From Sedimenticola sp. (GTDB lineage Bacteria; Pseudomonadota; Gammaproteobacteria; Chromatiales; Chromatiaceae): a stretch of 6,721 nucleotides of DNA. Of this stretch, positions 1 through 6,721 are shown one piece after another; position 1 is the stretch's first letter; each line of letters opens with the position of its first letter. Under the pieces are notes generated by a model. That model was not told the DNA's origin. It worked only from the letters and a program-made list of their open reading frames with translations, and searched no databases. Where the stretch lies: NCBI GenBank assembly GCA_027038775.1, contig JALWGP010000389.1:1-6721 (forward strand). Direction: 5' to 3'. A program made the translations under genes and the position numbers.

Positions 1-1354
<1,354 letters not shown>

Positions 1355-1379
1355 GGAGTGTCCTCGCGACGATTGCATC

Positions 1380-2621
1380 ATGGCGATTCTAAACGGGAAG
1401 GCAGGGGCCCACAATCAGGGCGGGGCGGGTGCGCGGTGGTTTTCGGCGGGATATCGCTTCGTGGTACTGGTCTTCTCCCGCTTCATCGCCCACGGCGGAC
1501 TGGAACGGGCCGGTTCCCTCGCCTACACCACCCTGCTTTCGCTGGTTCCCCTGATGACGGTGGTCTTCGCCATCCTCACCGCCTTTCCCGTAGGGGAGCG
1601 GGTCAACGAGGTGGTGCAGGACTTCATCTTCAGTAACTTCATCCCGGCGGCGGGCGAGGTGGTGCACCGCTACCTGCTGGAGTTCAGCAGCAAGGCCTCC
1701 CACCTCAGCGGCCTGGGCTTCATGGCGCTGCTGCTGGTGGCGGTACTGCTGGTGCACAGCATCGACCGCACCTTCAACGCCATCTGGGAGGTGCGCCGCA
1801 AGCGCCGCCCGCTCAACCGGTTCCTGGTCTACTGGGCGGTGATCTCCCTGGGCCCCCTGCTGGTGGGCGCCAGCCTGCTGGTCACCTCCTACCTGGTTTC
1901 CCTGCCGGCGGTCACCGAGGTCACCGCCGAGGGTGTGGGCAAGCGGCTGCTCGAGTGGCTGCCGGTGGCGATGTCGGCGCTGGCCTTTGCCCTCATCTAC
2001 TGGCTGGTGCCCAACCGGCCGGTGAAGGGGTGGCATGCGCTGGCTGGCGGCATCTTCGCGGCCATCCTGTTCGAATGGAGCAAGCAGGCTTTCGCCTGGT
2101 ACCTCACCACCTTCCCCACCTACGAAGTGGTCTACGGTGCACTGGCGGCCGTTCCGATCTTCCTGATCTGGCTCTATCTCTCCTGGCTGGTGGTGCTTCT
2201 GGGCGCGGAGCTCACTTATGGGCTGGGTGCGTACCGCCATCTCTTCCAGGGCGGGGAAGGTGCCACGGGCGAGCTGGAAGAGACGGTCCGGTTGCTGCTG
2301 CGCCTGGCCAGGGCGCAGAAGCGGGGAGAGGCACTCTCTGCCAGGGAACTGCTCCACTGCTGCGGTGACGCCGAGAAGTTGCTGGAGGCGCTCCAGTCGA
2401 TGAGACTGGTGGACCGCAACGAGCGGGGACAGTGGCTTCTCACCCGGGCGGTGGGCGAGATCAGCCTCCACGACCTCTACCGGATCACCGGCAGGCGGTT
2501 GCCCATGCCGGGAGAGCCGTCGTGGCCGAAGGATCCGCGTCTTGCGGAAGTCCTGGCGCGTGCCAACGAGGCCCTCTCCGAGCTTCTCGATGTTCCGCTG
2601 GAGCGGCTGGAGGGTACCTGA
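1380..2621 (+). CDS. YihY/BrkB-family inner-membrane protein with C-terminal cytoplasmic domain
   Basis: A 413-residue member of the YihY/BrkB (UPF0761) family. The family was once misnamed ribonuclease BN, but the true RNase BN is the unrelated ElaC/RbnZ protein. Its molecular function is not established. Seen: about six hydrophobic segments, near residues 44-69, 110-128, 149-176, 194-211, 220-234 and 251-280. Family-like motifs are AGSLAYTTLLSLVPL at the first segment, DRTFNAIWEVRRKRR in the loop after the second, and WLYLSWLVVLLGAEL in the last. From about residue 295 to the end the protein is soluble; RELLHCCGDAEKLLEALQSMRLVDR (by position about 321-345) resembles a winged-helix fold, as in longer family members. 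ATG 1380 was preferred because it avoids overlapping the arsC start; an in-frame ATG at 1353 is possible, and neither has a strong ribosome-binding site. It is divergent from arsC. Confidence 0.9.
   Translation: MAILNGKAGAHNQGGAGARWFSAGYRFVVLVFSRFIAHGGLERAGSLAYTTLLSLVPLMTVVFAILTAFPVGERVNEVVQDFIFSNFIPAAGEVVHRYLLEFSSKASHLSGLGFMALLLVAVLLVHSIDRTFNAIWEVRRKRRPLNRFLVYWAVISLGPLLVGASLLVTSYLVSLPAVTEVTAEGVGKRLLEWLPVAMSALAFALIYWLVPNRPVKGWHALAGGIFAAILFEWSKQAFAWYLTTFPTYEVVYGALAAVPIFLIWLYLSWLVVLLGAELTYGLGAYRHLFQGGEGATGELEETVRLLLRLARAQKRGEALSARELLHCCGDAEKLLEALQSMRLVDRNERGQWLLTRAVGEISLHDLYRITGRRLPMPGEPSWPKDPRLAEVLARANEALSELLDVPLERLEGT
1386..1414 (-). promoter_or_regulatory. Candidate sigma70 promoter for arsC-wrbA-hda
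   Basis: On the minus strand, TTGTGG (1414-1409) is followed by a 17-base spacer and TAGAAT (1391-1386), which matches the -10 consensus at five of six positions. Transcription would start near 1379, giving a leader of roughly 25 bases that carries the arsC ribosome-binding site. The promoter lies inside the first codons of the divergent yihY gene. The spacing and -10 match are directly visible; the -35 match is only moderate. Confidence 0.42.
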
Positions 2622-2639
2622 GGGCGGCGGCCGGTCCCG

Positions 2640-3557
2640 CTACGGTTTCGAATTCTTGTCCCGTGCCACCTTGCGTGCGATCTTCCACTGCTCCCGTTGC
2701 CTGGAGGTGAGGCCGGTGGCGTCGAGATAGGGCACCACCCCCTGGCTGCGGATGATCCGGCGGCCCTCGGTCGAATGGGCAAAAGCGATGAAACGCTTGA
2801 TCTCTTTCAGCTTGGGGTTGTTGCGCGGGTAGTAGGTGATGTAGAGGGGACGGTAGAGCAGGTAGTGGCCGTTCTTGATGTTGTCGTAGGTGGGTGCTTT
2901 TCCTTCCAGCGTCAGCAGCTTGACCTGCCGCTTGCGGGCGCTGGAGATGCCGCTGACGCCGATTGCGTTGGGATGGGTTTCCACCGCCTTCTCCAGGGGG
3001 CCGGAGGAGGGGTACTCGGTGCTGCCCTTGAATTCCTGGTCCGGATCGGCCCAGACCAGCTCCCGCAGGGTCCGGCCCACCCCGGAGATCTTGCCCTTTC
3101 TCACCAGCAGTTCGATGGGGGCGTCCCTGCCGCCCAATTCTTTCCAGTTCGTGATCTTTCCTTCATAGAGCGCCTTGAGCTGGTCGAGCGTGATGTCGGA
3201 GACCGGGTTGTCGGGATGGACCATCACCACGAGAGCGTCCCAGGCCACGGGACTCATGCGCACTCCCCGCTCTTCGGGGATCCCCGGGATCTTGTTACGG
3301 CAGGAACCGCCGATGTCCACCTCGCGGTTGTGTACGCGGCGGATTCCCTTGGTGGCGCCGCCCCCTTCGAGTTGGAAGTGGACGCCGTAGATTTTCTCGT
3401 AGGCTGTGGCCAGCTCTTTCATGAAGGCCTTCTTGGTGATGCCACAACCGGCCCAGCGCAGGGTCTCCTTCGGGCTCTGCGGCTCGGAGGTGGCTTCCGC
3501 GGCGGGCAGCGTATGTCCTGCAAGAAAGAGGACCAGAATCGGGATCAGGGCTCTCAA
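2640..3557 (-). CDS. Exported PstS-like solute-binding protein, no ABC partner genes in view
   Basis: A 305-residue periplasmic binding protein of the phosphate-binding (PstS-like) superfamily. Seen: a signal peptide, residues 1-20 or so (MRALIPILVLFLAG, then LPAA before EA), a glycine-rich AGCGIT (36-41), LEGGGATKGIRRV (63-75), DIGGSCR (81-87), and the superfamily hallmark ALYEGKITNWKELGG (129-143), followed by RKGKISGVGRT (153-163). Aligned by eye to PstS, DIGGSC takes the place of DFGASD, so Cys86 sits where the phosphate-contacting Asp is found. The ligand may therefore not be phosphate. The start is taken as TTG at 3557 because AAGGAG lies eight bases upstream and a clean signal peptide follows; a GTG at 3623 would add 22 non-signal-like residues. 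No pstC, pstA, pstB or phoU is in the window. It converges on yihY. The C-terminus is basic (ARKVARDKNSKP). Confidence 0.87.
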   Translation of the reverse strand: MRALIPILVLFLAGHTLPAAEATSEPQSPKETLRWAGCGITKKAFMKELATAYEKIYGVHFQLEGGGATKGIRRVHNREVDIGGSCRNKIPGIPEERGVRMSPVAWDALVVMVHPDNPVSDITLDQLKALYEGKITNWKELGGRDAPIELLVRKGKISGVGRTLRELVWADPDQEFKGSTEYPSSGPLEKAVETHPNAIGVSGISSARKRQVKLLTLEGKAPTYDNIKNGHYLLYRPLYITYYPRNNPKLKEIKRFIAFAHSTEGRRIIRSQGVVPYLDATGLTSRQREQWKIARKVARDKNSKP

Positions 3558-3571
3558 GACTTCGACTCCTT
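3558..3571 (-). promoter_or_regulatory. Ribosome-binding site that fixes the TTG start of the PstS-like gene
   Basis: On the minus strand AAGGAG (3571-3566) lies eight bases before TTG (3557-3555). The other possible starts in frame lack such a site, and only this one puts a signal peptide at the very N-terminus. Confidence 0.7.
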
Positions 3572-3653
3572 GCTGTTCCAACTCCGGCGCCGGTGTGGAG
3601 AGATCCGGGAGCTTCCGGAACACAGGGGATCCGCTTCTCCGGCACCTGGACCC

Positions 3654-3662
3654 ATTCTACCA
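3654..3662 (-). promoter_or_regulatory. Candidate extended -10 promoter for the PstS-like gene
   Basis: On the minus strand TGG-TAGAAT forms an extended -10 element (TGn followed by a five-of-six match to TATAAT), about 95 bases upstream of the TTG start. No convincing -35 hexamer sits 17 bases further up, which is common for extended -10 promoters. I saw no sequence resembling a Pho box, so control by PhoB is not supported. Confidence 0.35.
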
Positions 3663-3716
3663 GGGCCCCTCTTTTTCCCGGGGACGTGGATCACATTTTG
3701 GGCGGTCGCCAAACGG

Positions 3717-3745
3717 TTGCATTGCCATGATCCTTGGCTTAACTT
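3717..3745 (+). promoter_or_regulatory. Weak candidate promoter for the thioredoxin-TolC-adaptor-acylphosphatase operon
   Basis: The 207-base divergent spacer (3558-3764) must hold the promoter of the rightward operon. The best pair I can find is TTGCAT (3717-3722), a 17-base spacer, and TAACTT (3740-3745), each matching consensus at only three of six positions. It would leave a very short leader before the strong ribosome-binding site AGGAGG (3753-3758). I saw no inverted repeat convincing enough to call an operator, and no RNA gene in this spacer. Confidence 0.22.
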
Positions 3746-3764
3746 GGCGGCGAGGAGGAGAACC

Positions 3765-4295
3765 ATGAAACAGATCGCTGCAGCGTTCCTGCTGCTGCTC
3801 GCCGGCCAGCTCTCGGCCGCCGTGGAGCGGCGGGACCCGGACACCCATTTCTTCGACCAGACCTTTGGCGACTTCTCCGAGGAGCTGTCCAGCGCCCGCG
3901 AGCAGGGCAAGAAGGGCATCCTCATCATGTTCGAAATGGAGGAGTGCCCCTTCTGCCACCGAATGCGCACCCAGGTGCTCAACCGCAAGGATGTGCAGGA
4001 GTATTTCCGCAGGCACTTCCTGATCTTTTCGGTGGACATCGAGGGCGACATCGAGATCACCGACTTTCGCGGCAGGCCCACCACCATGAAGGAGTTCGCC
4101 TTTCGCCAGTTCCGGGTGCGGGCCACGCCGGTGTTCCAGTTCATCGACCTGGAGGGCAGACCCATCCGCAGGGGCCGTTACACCGGTGCCACGCGGGACG
4201 CCGAGGAGTTCCTGCTGCTGGGCAGGTACATCGTCGAAGAGGCCTGGAGGAAGATGAGCTTCAGCCGCTACAAGCGGGAGATGCGCACGCGATGA
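3765..4295 (+). CDS. Exported thioredoxin-fold protein with CPFC active site (SoxW-like)
   Basis: The 176-residue product has a signal peptide (MKQIAAAFLLLLAG, cleavage probably after LSA near residue 18) and so should act in the periplasm. Seen: the redox motif C61-P-F-C64 after the beta strand GILIMFEME, and a cis-proline motif RATPVFQF with P122, both hallmarks of an active thioredoxin fold. Between them, residues 91-117 form an insertion-like stretch, as in the SoxW/thioredoxin_2 type. From family knowledge it would reduce or exchange protein or small-molecule disulfides in the periplasm; the partner is unknown. Its ATG has the strong site AGGAGG six bases upstream, and it is the first gene of the unit. 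Its stop overlaps the start of the TolC-like gene (ATGA). The C-terminus is strongly basic. A dedicated sulfur-oxidation role cannot be claimed, since no sox genes are visible. Confidence 0.85.
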   Translation: MKQIAAAFLLLLAGQLSAAVERRDPDTHFFDQTFGDFSEELSSAREQGKKGILIMFEMEECPFCHRMRTQVLNRKDVQEYFRRHFLIFSVDIEGDIEITDFRGRPTTMKEFAFRQFRVRATPVFQFIDLEGRPIRRGRYTGATRDAEEFLLLGRYIVEEAWRKMSFSRYKREMRTR

Positions 4296-5566
4296 AGCGC
4301 ACGTTGCTGCTGGTGGGGGGGCTATGGTGGGCTGCCGCGGGCTGGTGCGGCGACGGCTCCGGACCCCTCACCCTGGAACGGGCGCTCGAGCTGGCAGAGG
4401 CTTCGCATCCGGCCATTGCGCTGGCGAATGCAAGGGCGGTGGCGGCGGAGGCCGAGCTGCGCCAGGTGGAAGCCTCCGATGACCTCACGTTCTCCCTGGA
4501 AGGACGCCTGGCCTACCTGGAGCCCGCCAGGCTCTCCAATTTCCGGGAGCGTAACGACAGCAGCGCCCAGCTTCGGGTGGAGAAACGGCTCTACGATTTC
4601 GGTTACACCGAAGCCCGGGAGGCTTCGGCCGCCAGGCGGCTCGAGGCGGCGCGGGCGGCCCTGCTCGACGCACGCCAGGCGCACCTGCTGAAGGTGATGC
4701 GGGCCTTCTTCGATGTCCTGCTGGCCGATCTCGAGTACGCACGCGACAACGAGGCCATGTCAGTGGCCTTCGTGCGCTTGGACAAGGCGCGCCAGCGCCA
4801 CGAACTGGGCCGGGTCTCCGACCTCGAGCTGTCGCGCCTGGAGGATCGCTACCAGCAGATCCTCGTCCGGCGCACCGCCTCGGAGGCGCGCCAGCGCGAA
4901 ACCCGCCTGAAACTGGCACTGGCCATCAACCGTCCCGAGTCGTTGCCGGGGGAACTGGTGGAGCCCGATCCGCCCCGCCTGGACGGCGAGCTGCCCGATC
5001 TCTCCCGCCTGCTGGAGGAGGTGCTGCAGGACAACCCCCGCCTGCGGGAGCTGCGCGCCGACGTGGAGGCGGCCGAACAGGCCCTGGTTGCGGCGGGCAG
5101 GCGCTACGGCCCGGTGCTCCGGGGCGAGGTGGCCGCCGGGGCATGGAACCGGGAGACCCGGTCCACCCACCCCTTCGAGGCGGCGCTGGTGCTGGAGTTG
5201 CCGCTCTATTCCGGGGACCGCGGGGACGCCGAGGCGGCGGCCGCCCGTTCCCGGCTGCTGGAGGCGCAGGCAAGGCTGGACCTGTCGCGCCACGAGCTGC
5301 GCCAGCAGGTGACCGAGCTCTGGCTGGAGCTGCAGCAGCTGCAGAGGCGGGCCAGGGCGCTGATGGTGAAAGGGGATTACCGCGATCTCTACCTGGATCG
5401 CAGTCGCACGCTGTACGACCTCGAGCGGGCCACCGACCTGGGAGACGCCATGGTGCGGATCAGCGAGGTGAAGCTCGAGGTGGCCCGTGTCCACTACCAG
5501 TGGCTGCTCGACCAGGCCCGGTTGCGGGCGCTGGCCGGCAGGTTGCTGCAGGGGGAGGAAGGATGA
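4292..5566 (+). CDS. TolC-type outer-membrane channel protein (OEP family)
   Basis: A 424-residue outer-membrane factor, the trans-periplasmic channel of type I secretion and tripartite efflux systems (family knowledge). Seen: a signal peptide of about 20 residues (MKRTLLLVGGLWWAAAG), then two related halves, about 26-212 and 235-420, the internal duplication of the family. Each half opens with a helix ending in an NPRL/HPAI-like turn (SHPAIALANA, 38-47; DNPRLRELRA, 247-256). Each has amphipathic strands: one pair near 65-76 and 91-104 ending in KRLYDFG, the other near 275-285 and 295-307 ending in LELPLYSGD. Long charged coiled-coil-like helices follow. GRVSDLELSRLEDR (173-186) matches the family turn. 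There is no lipobox at Cys19 (AGWC), so a lipidated OprM-type form is unlikely. The start overlaps the upstream stop, with only a weak GGGAG eleven bases before it, suggesting translational coupling. Confidence 0.88.
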   Translation: MKRTLLLVGGLWWAAAGWCGDGSGPLTLERALELAEASHPAIALANARAVAAEAELRQVEASDDLTFSLEGRLAYLEPARLSNFRERNDSSAQLRVEKRLYDFGYTEAREASAARRLEAARAALLDARQAHLLKVMRAFFDVLLADLEYARDNEAMSVAFVRLDKARQRHELGRVSDLELSRLEDRYQQILVRRTASEARQRETRLKLALAINRPESLPGELVEPDPPRLDGELPDLSRLLEEVLQDNPRLRELRADVEAAEQALVAAGRRYGPVLRGEVAAGAWNRETRSTHPFEAALVLELPLYSGDRGDAEAAAARSRLLEAQARLDLSRHELRQQVTELWLELQQLQRRARALMVKGDYRDLYLDRSRTLYDLERATDLGDAMVRISEVKLEVARVHYQWLLDQARLRALAGRLLQGEEG

Positions 5567-6081
5567 CGAGAATTCCGGGGTTTCTGTTGTTCATGGTCCT
5601 GCTGCCTCTTCCGGTGGTTGCCGGAGAGGAACCCGTTGAGCTGGGCGTGCTGGTCTCCGGGGAGGTGGCCGAGGTGGTGGTGAAACCCGGTCAGCGGGTG
5701 GCGGCCGGCGACCTGCTGGTGAAGATGGATGAGCGCCTTTTCAAGGCCCGGGTGGACGAGGCCCGTACACGACTCGCTGCGGCGCAGGCGGTGCTGGAGC
5801 AGGCGGGCCGGGAGCTGGAACGGGCGCAGGAGCTCTATGAGCGCGCCCTGCTTTCGGACTACGAGCTCAAGGAGGCCGAGGTGTCACACCTGAAGGCCCG
5901 CGCCGAGCGCACGGCTGCGGCCGGTCGTCTGCTGGAGGCGCAGATTGAACTGGAGCGCTGCCGGTTGCTGGCACCTTTCAACGGGCGCGTGGCGCGGGTC
6001 ATCGCCTGGAAGGGACTGCAGGTGCAGAACAGCCAGCGCATCCAGCCCCTCGTGGAGCTGGTGCGGGAGGCCGGGCCGTGA
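5563..6081 (+). CDS. Miniature periplasmic adaptor (HlyD/RND membrane-fusion type) lacking barrel domains
   Basis: A 172-residue exported protein, about half the usual 350-400 residues of efflux adaptors. Seen in order: a signal peptide (LLFMVLLPLPVVA, to about residue 20), a first lipoyl-half motif VSGEVAEVVVKPGQRVAAGD (31-50), an alpha-hairpin of two heptad-like helices (about 58-134), and a second lipoyl half LLAPFNGRVARV (135-146) running to LVELV (163-167). At the hairpin tip, R87-x3-L91-x6-S98 matches the RLS motif by which AcrA-like adaptors dock on TolC (R128, L132, S139 in AcrA). The beta-barrel and membrane-proximal domains expected after the second lipoyl half are absent. The stop overlaps the next start (GTGA), which argues for a natural end rather than a recent frameshift. 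GGAGGA lies three bases before its ATG, and it overlaps the TolC-like stop by ATGA. Confidence 0.84.
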   Translation: MTRIPGFLLFMVLLPLPVVAGEEPVELGVLVSGEVAEVVVKPGQRVAAGDLLVKMDERLFKARVDEARTRLAAAQAVLEQAGRELERAQELYERALLSDYELKEAEVSHLKARAERTAAAGRLLEAQIELERCRLLAPFNGRVARVIAWKGLQVQNSQRIQPLVELVREAGP

Positions 6082-6347
6082 AGTGTGTGCGCTGCATCGT
6101 GCGGGGCCGGGTGCAGGGGGTCTGGTACCGGGAGACCACCCGCCAAACCGCCGTGCGCCTGGGAGTGACGGGTTCGGCGGTGAACCTGCCCGATGGTACC
6201 GTGGAGGTGATCGCTTGCGGTGACGAGGAGGCAGTGGAGGCGCTCTGCGCCTGGCTGTGGGAAGGGCCGCCCCATGCCCGCGTGGCGGGGGTGGAGTGCA
6301 GCCCTCTGGAAGTGGAGGTGCCTCCGGACCACTTCACCACCGGCTAG
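6078..6347 (+). CDS. Acylphosphatase
   Basis: An 89-residue cytoplasmic enzyme that hydrolyses the carboxyl-phosphate bond of acyl phosphates (family knowledge). Seen: the signature VRGRVQGVWYRE (8-19), with R18 as the catalytic phosphate-binding arginine, and N36 in AVNLPDGTVEV as the catalytic asparagine. Their 18-residue separation equals that of R23 and N41 in human acylphosphatase. WYR replaces the common GFR, a tolerated variation. The start is GTG at 6078, overlapping the adaptor stop (GTGA), with GGGAGG seven bases upstream. It is the last gene of the coupled unit; why a cytoplasmic acylphosphatase is coupled to envelope genes is unclear. The final codons (6335-6347) resemble part of the downstream repeat, so the repeat may have shaped its C-terminus. 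Confidence 0.92.
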   Translation: MKCVRCIVRGRVQGVWYRETTRQTAVRLGVTGSAVNLPDGTVEVIACGDEEAVEALCAWLWEGPPHARVAGVECSPLEVEVPPDHFTTG

Positions 6348-6350
6348 AAC

Positions 6351-6537
6351 GTTCGCGGCGGGGGCGCCGCGCCTGTACCACCGGTAGGAGGCCCGCCCCC
6401 GGGCCGAATTTCAAACCGTTCGCGGCGGGGCGCCGCTCCTGCACCACCGGTAGGAGGCCCGCCCCCGGGCCGAACTTCGAACCGTTCGCGGCGAGGGCGC
6501 CGCTCCTACATCGGCTGCAGGAGGTCCCCCGGGCCGA
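6351..6537. repeat. REP-like tandem repeat, three copies of a 66-67 bp hairpin unit (third degenerate)
   Basis: Copy 1 is 6351-6417 (67 bp), copy 2 is 6418-6483 (66 bp) and copy 3 is 6484-6537, which diverges after its first half. Each starts GTTCGCGGCG and copies 1 and 2 are nearly identical. Each holds two hairpins. The first pairs CGCGGCG with CGCCGCG in copy 1 (6354-6360 with 6365-6371, GGGG loop), and GCGGCG with CGCCGC in copies 2 (6422-6427 with 6431-6436) and 3 (6488-6493 with 6498-6503). The second pairs GGCCCG with CGGGCC around CCCC in copies 1 (6390-6395 with 6400-6405) and 2 (6456-6461 with 6466-6471). Read leftward, copy 3 gives TGTAGGAGCGGCGCC, resembling REP elements I recall from gammaproteobacteria. 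No T-tract follows, so it is not a standard terminator, though it may stabilise or end the upstream mRNA. Confidence 0.85.
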
Positions 6538-6553
6538 GGTTGGCCGCCCGTGT

Positions 6554-6721
6554 TCAGGGGGTTCCCTTGAGTTCCGGGGGACGGAAACGGGGGTCGGAGC
6601 GTCCCTCCTGGACCGAGGAGCGCAGCGGGAAGGCGTTGCCCGCCTCCTGGGGGTTGGCGAAGGGGCGGGGCGAAGCCGGCCTGGGTGCCGGCTTGACTTC
6701 CGACCGAGGCTGGGTCTGCTG
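6554..6721 (-). CDS. C-terminal 55 residues of an unrecognised proline-rich protein (enters from the right edge)
   Basis: From the right edge the minus strand is open to a TGA at 6556-6554. The visible part begins QQTQPRSEVKPAPRPASPRP, a proline- and charge-rich linker, then FANPQEAGNAFPLRSS, then DPRFRPPELKGTP at the end. About 46 of 55 codons end in G or C, the same bias as the surrounding genes, which supports real coding. Low complexity and lack of hydrophobic stretches suggest a disordered tail of a larger protein. I do not recognise the family. The 16 bases between the repeat array and this stop (6538-6553) hold nothing I can identify. It faces the acylphosphatase operon, so the repeats lie between two convergent transcripts. 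Confidence 0.55.
   Translation of the reverse strand, partial: QQTQPRSEVKPAPRPASPRPFANPQEAGNAFPLRSSVQEGRSDPRFRPPELKGTP

Noticed and set aside
1389..2471. Long open frame on the minus strand across yihY (about 360 codons)
   Set aside because: Its product is rich in Gln, His and Arg with no recognisable motif, and it lies wholly antisense to a clear membrane-protein gene; this is a shadow of GC-biased codons.
2697..3764. In-frame upstream extension of the thioredoxin-fold gene across the antisense of the PstS-like gene
   Set aside because: The extension has no signal peptide or domain, while ATG 3765 has a strong ribosome-binding site and an immediate signal peptide.
3558..3764. Pho box controlling the PstS-like gene
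   Set aside because: No direct repeat resembling CTGTCAT was found in the spacer.
3944..4291. In-frame upstream extension of the TolC-like gene
   Set aside because: It overlaps the thioredoxin-fold gene in another frame and would bury the signal peptide that starts at 4292.
4346..4350. Lipoprotein signal in the TolC-like protein around Cys19
   Set aside because: The residues before Cys19 are A-G-W, which do not fit a lipobox with Gly or Ala directly before Cys.
5143..5562. Upstream extension of the adaptor gene that could make it full length
   Set aside because: The extension is an out-of-frame reading of the TolC-like gene, rich in Gly, Ala and Arg, with no adaptor features; ATG 5563 has a ribosome-binding site and signal peptide.
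6351..6417. Rho-independent terminator of the acylphosphatase operon
   Set aside because: The hairpins are stable but not followed by a run of T on either strand.
6351..6537. CRISPR array
   Set aside because: The units are contiguous near-identical tandem copies with hairpins, not short repeats separated by unique spacers.

Overview
The window is GC-rich, densely packed bacterial chromosome with GC-biased third codon positions. It looks like a gammaproteobacterium: a gene for Hda (the DnaA inactivator) lies beside wrbA, a glutaredoxin-type arsC and a yihY-family gene. From memory, the same neighbourhood occurs in Pseudomonas. REP-like hairpin repeats at the right end fit such a genome. Genus cannot be fixed from the sequence; a free-living or sulfur-oxidising gammaproteobacterium is only a guess.

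Left part (1-1414): a leftward, translationally coupled operon, arsC > wrbA > hda, with 4-base start/stop overlaps at both junctions. hda runs off the left edge. A plausible sigma70 promoter for the operon lies inside the start of the divergent yihY gene. Between the two start codons there are only 25 bases.

Middle (1380-3557): yihY, an inner-membrane protein with a cytoplasmic C-terminal domain, runs rightward. It converges, across 18 bases, on a leftward gene for an exported PstS-like solute-binding protein. That gene starts at TTG, has no ABC-transporter partners in the window, and has Cys where classical PstS has a phosphate-contacting Asp.

Right part (3558-6347): after a 207-base divergent spacer comes a rightward four-gene unit joined by 4-base overlaps (ATGA, ATGA, GTGA). 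It encodes an exported CPFC thioredoxin-fold protein, a TolC-type outer-membrane channel, an unusually small (172 aa) periplasmic adaptor, and an acylphosphatase. The adaptor has a lipoyl-like domain and an alpha-hairpin with an intact R-x3-L-x6-S TolC-docking motif. It lacks the beta-barrel and membrane-proximal domains that usually contact an inner-membrane pump, and no pump gene is present. This is the most interesting item in the window: a possible minimal, pump-less or trans-acting TolC/adaptor pair coupled to a periplasmic thiol protein.

Right end (6348-6721): about two and a half copies of a 66-67 bp tandem repeat, each copy able to form two GC-rich hairpins. They are followed by the C-terminal end of a leftward, proline-rich protein that I do not recognise.
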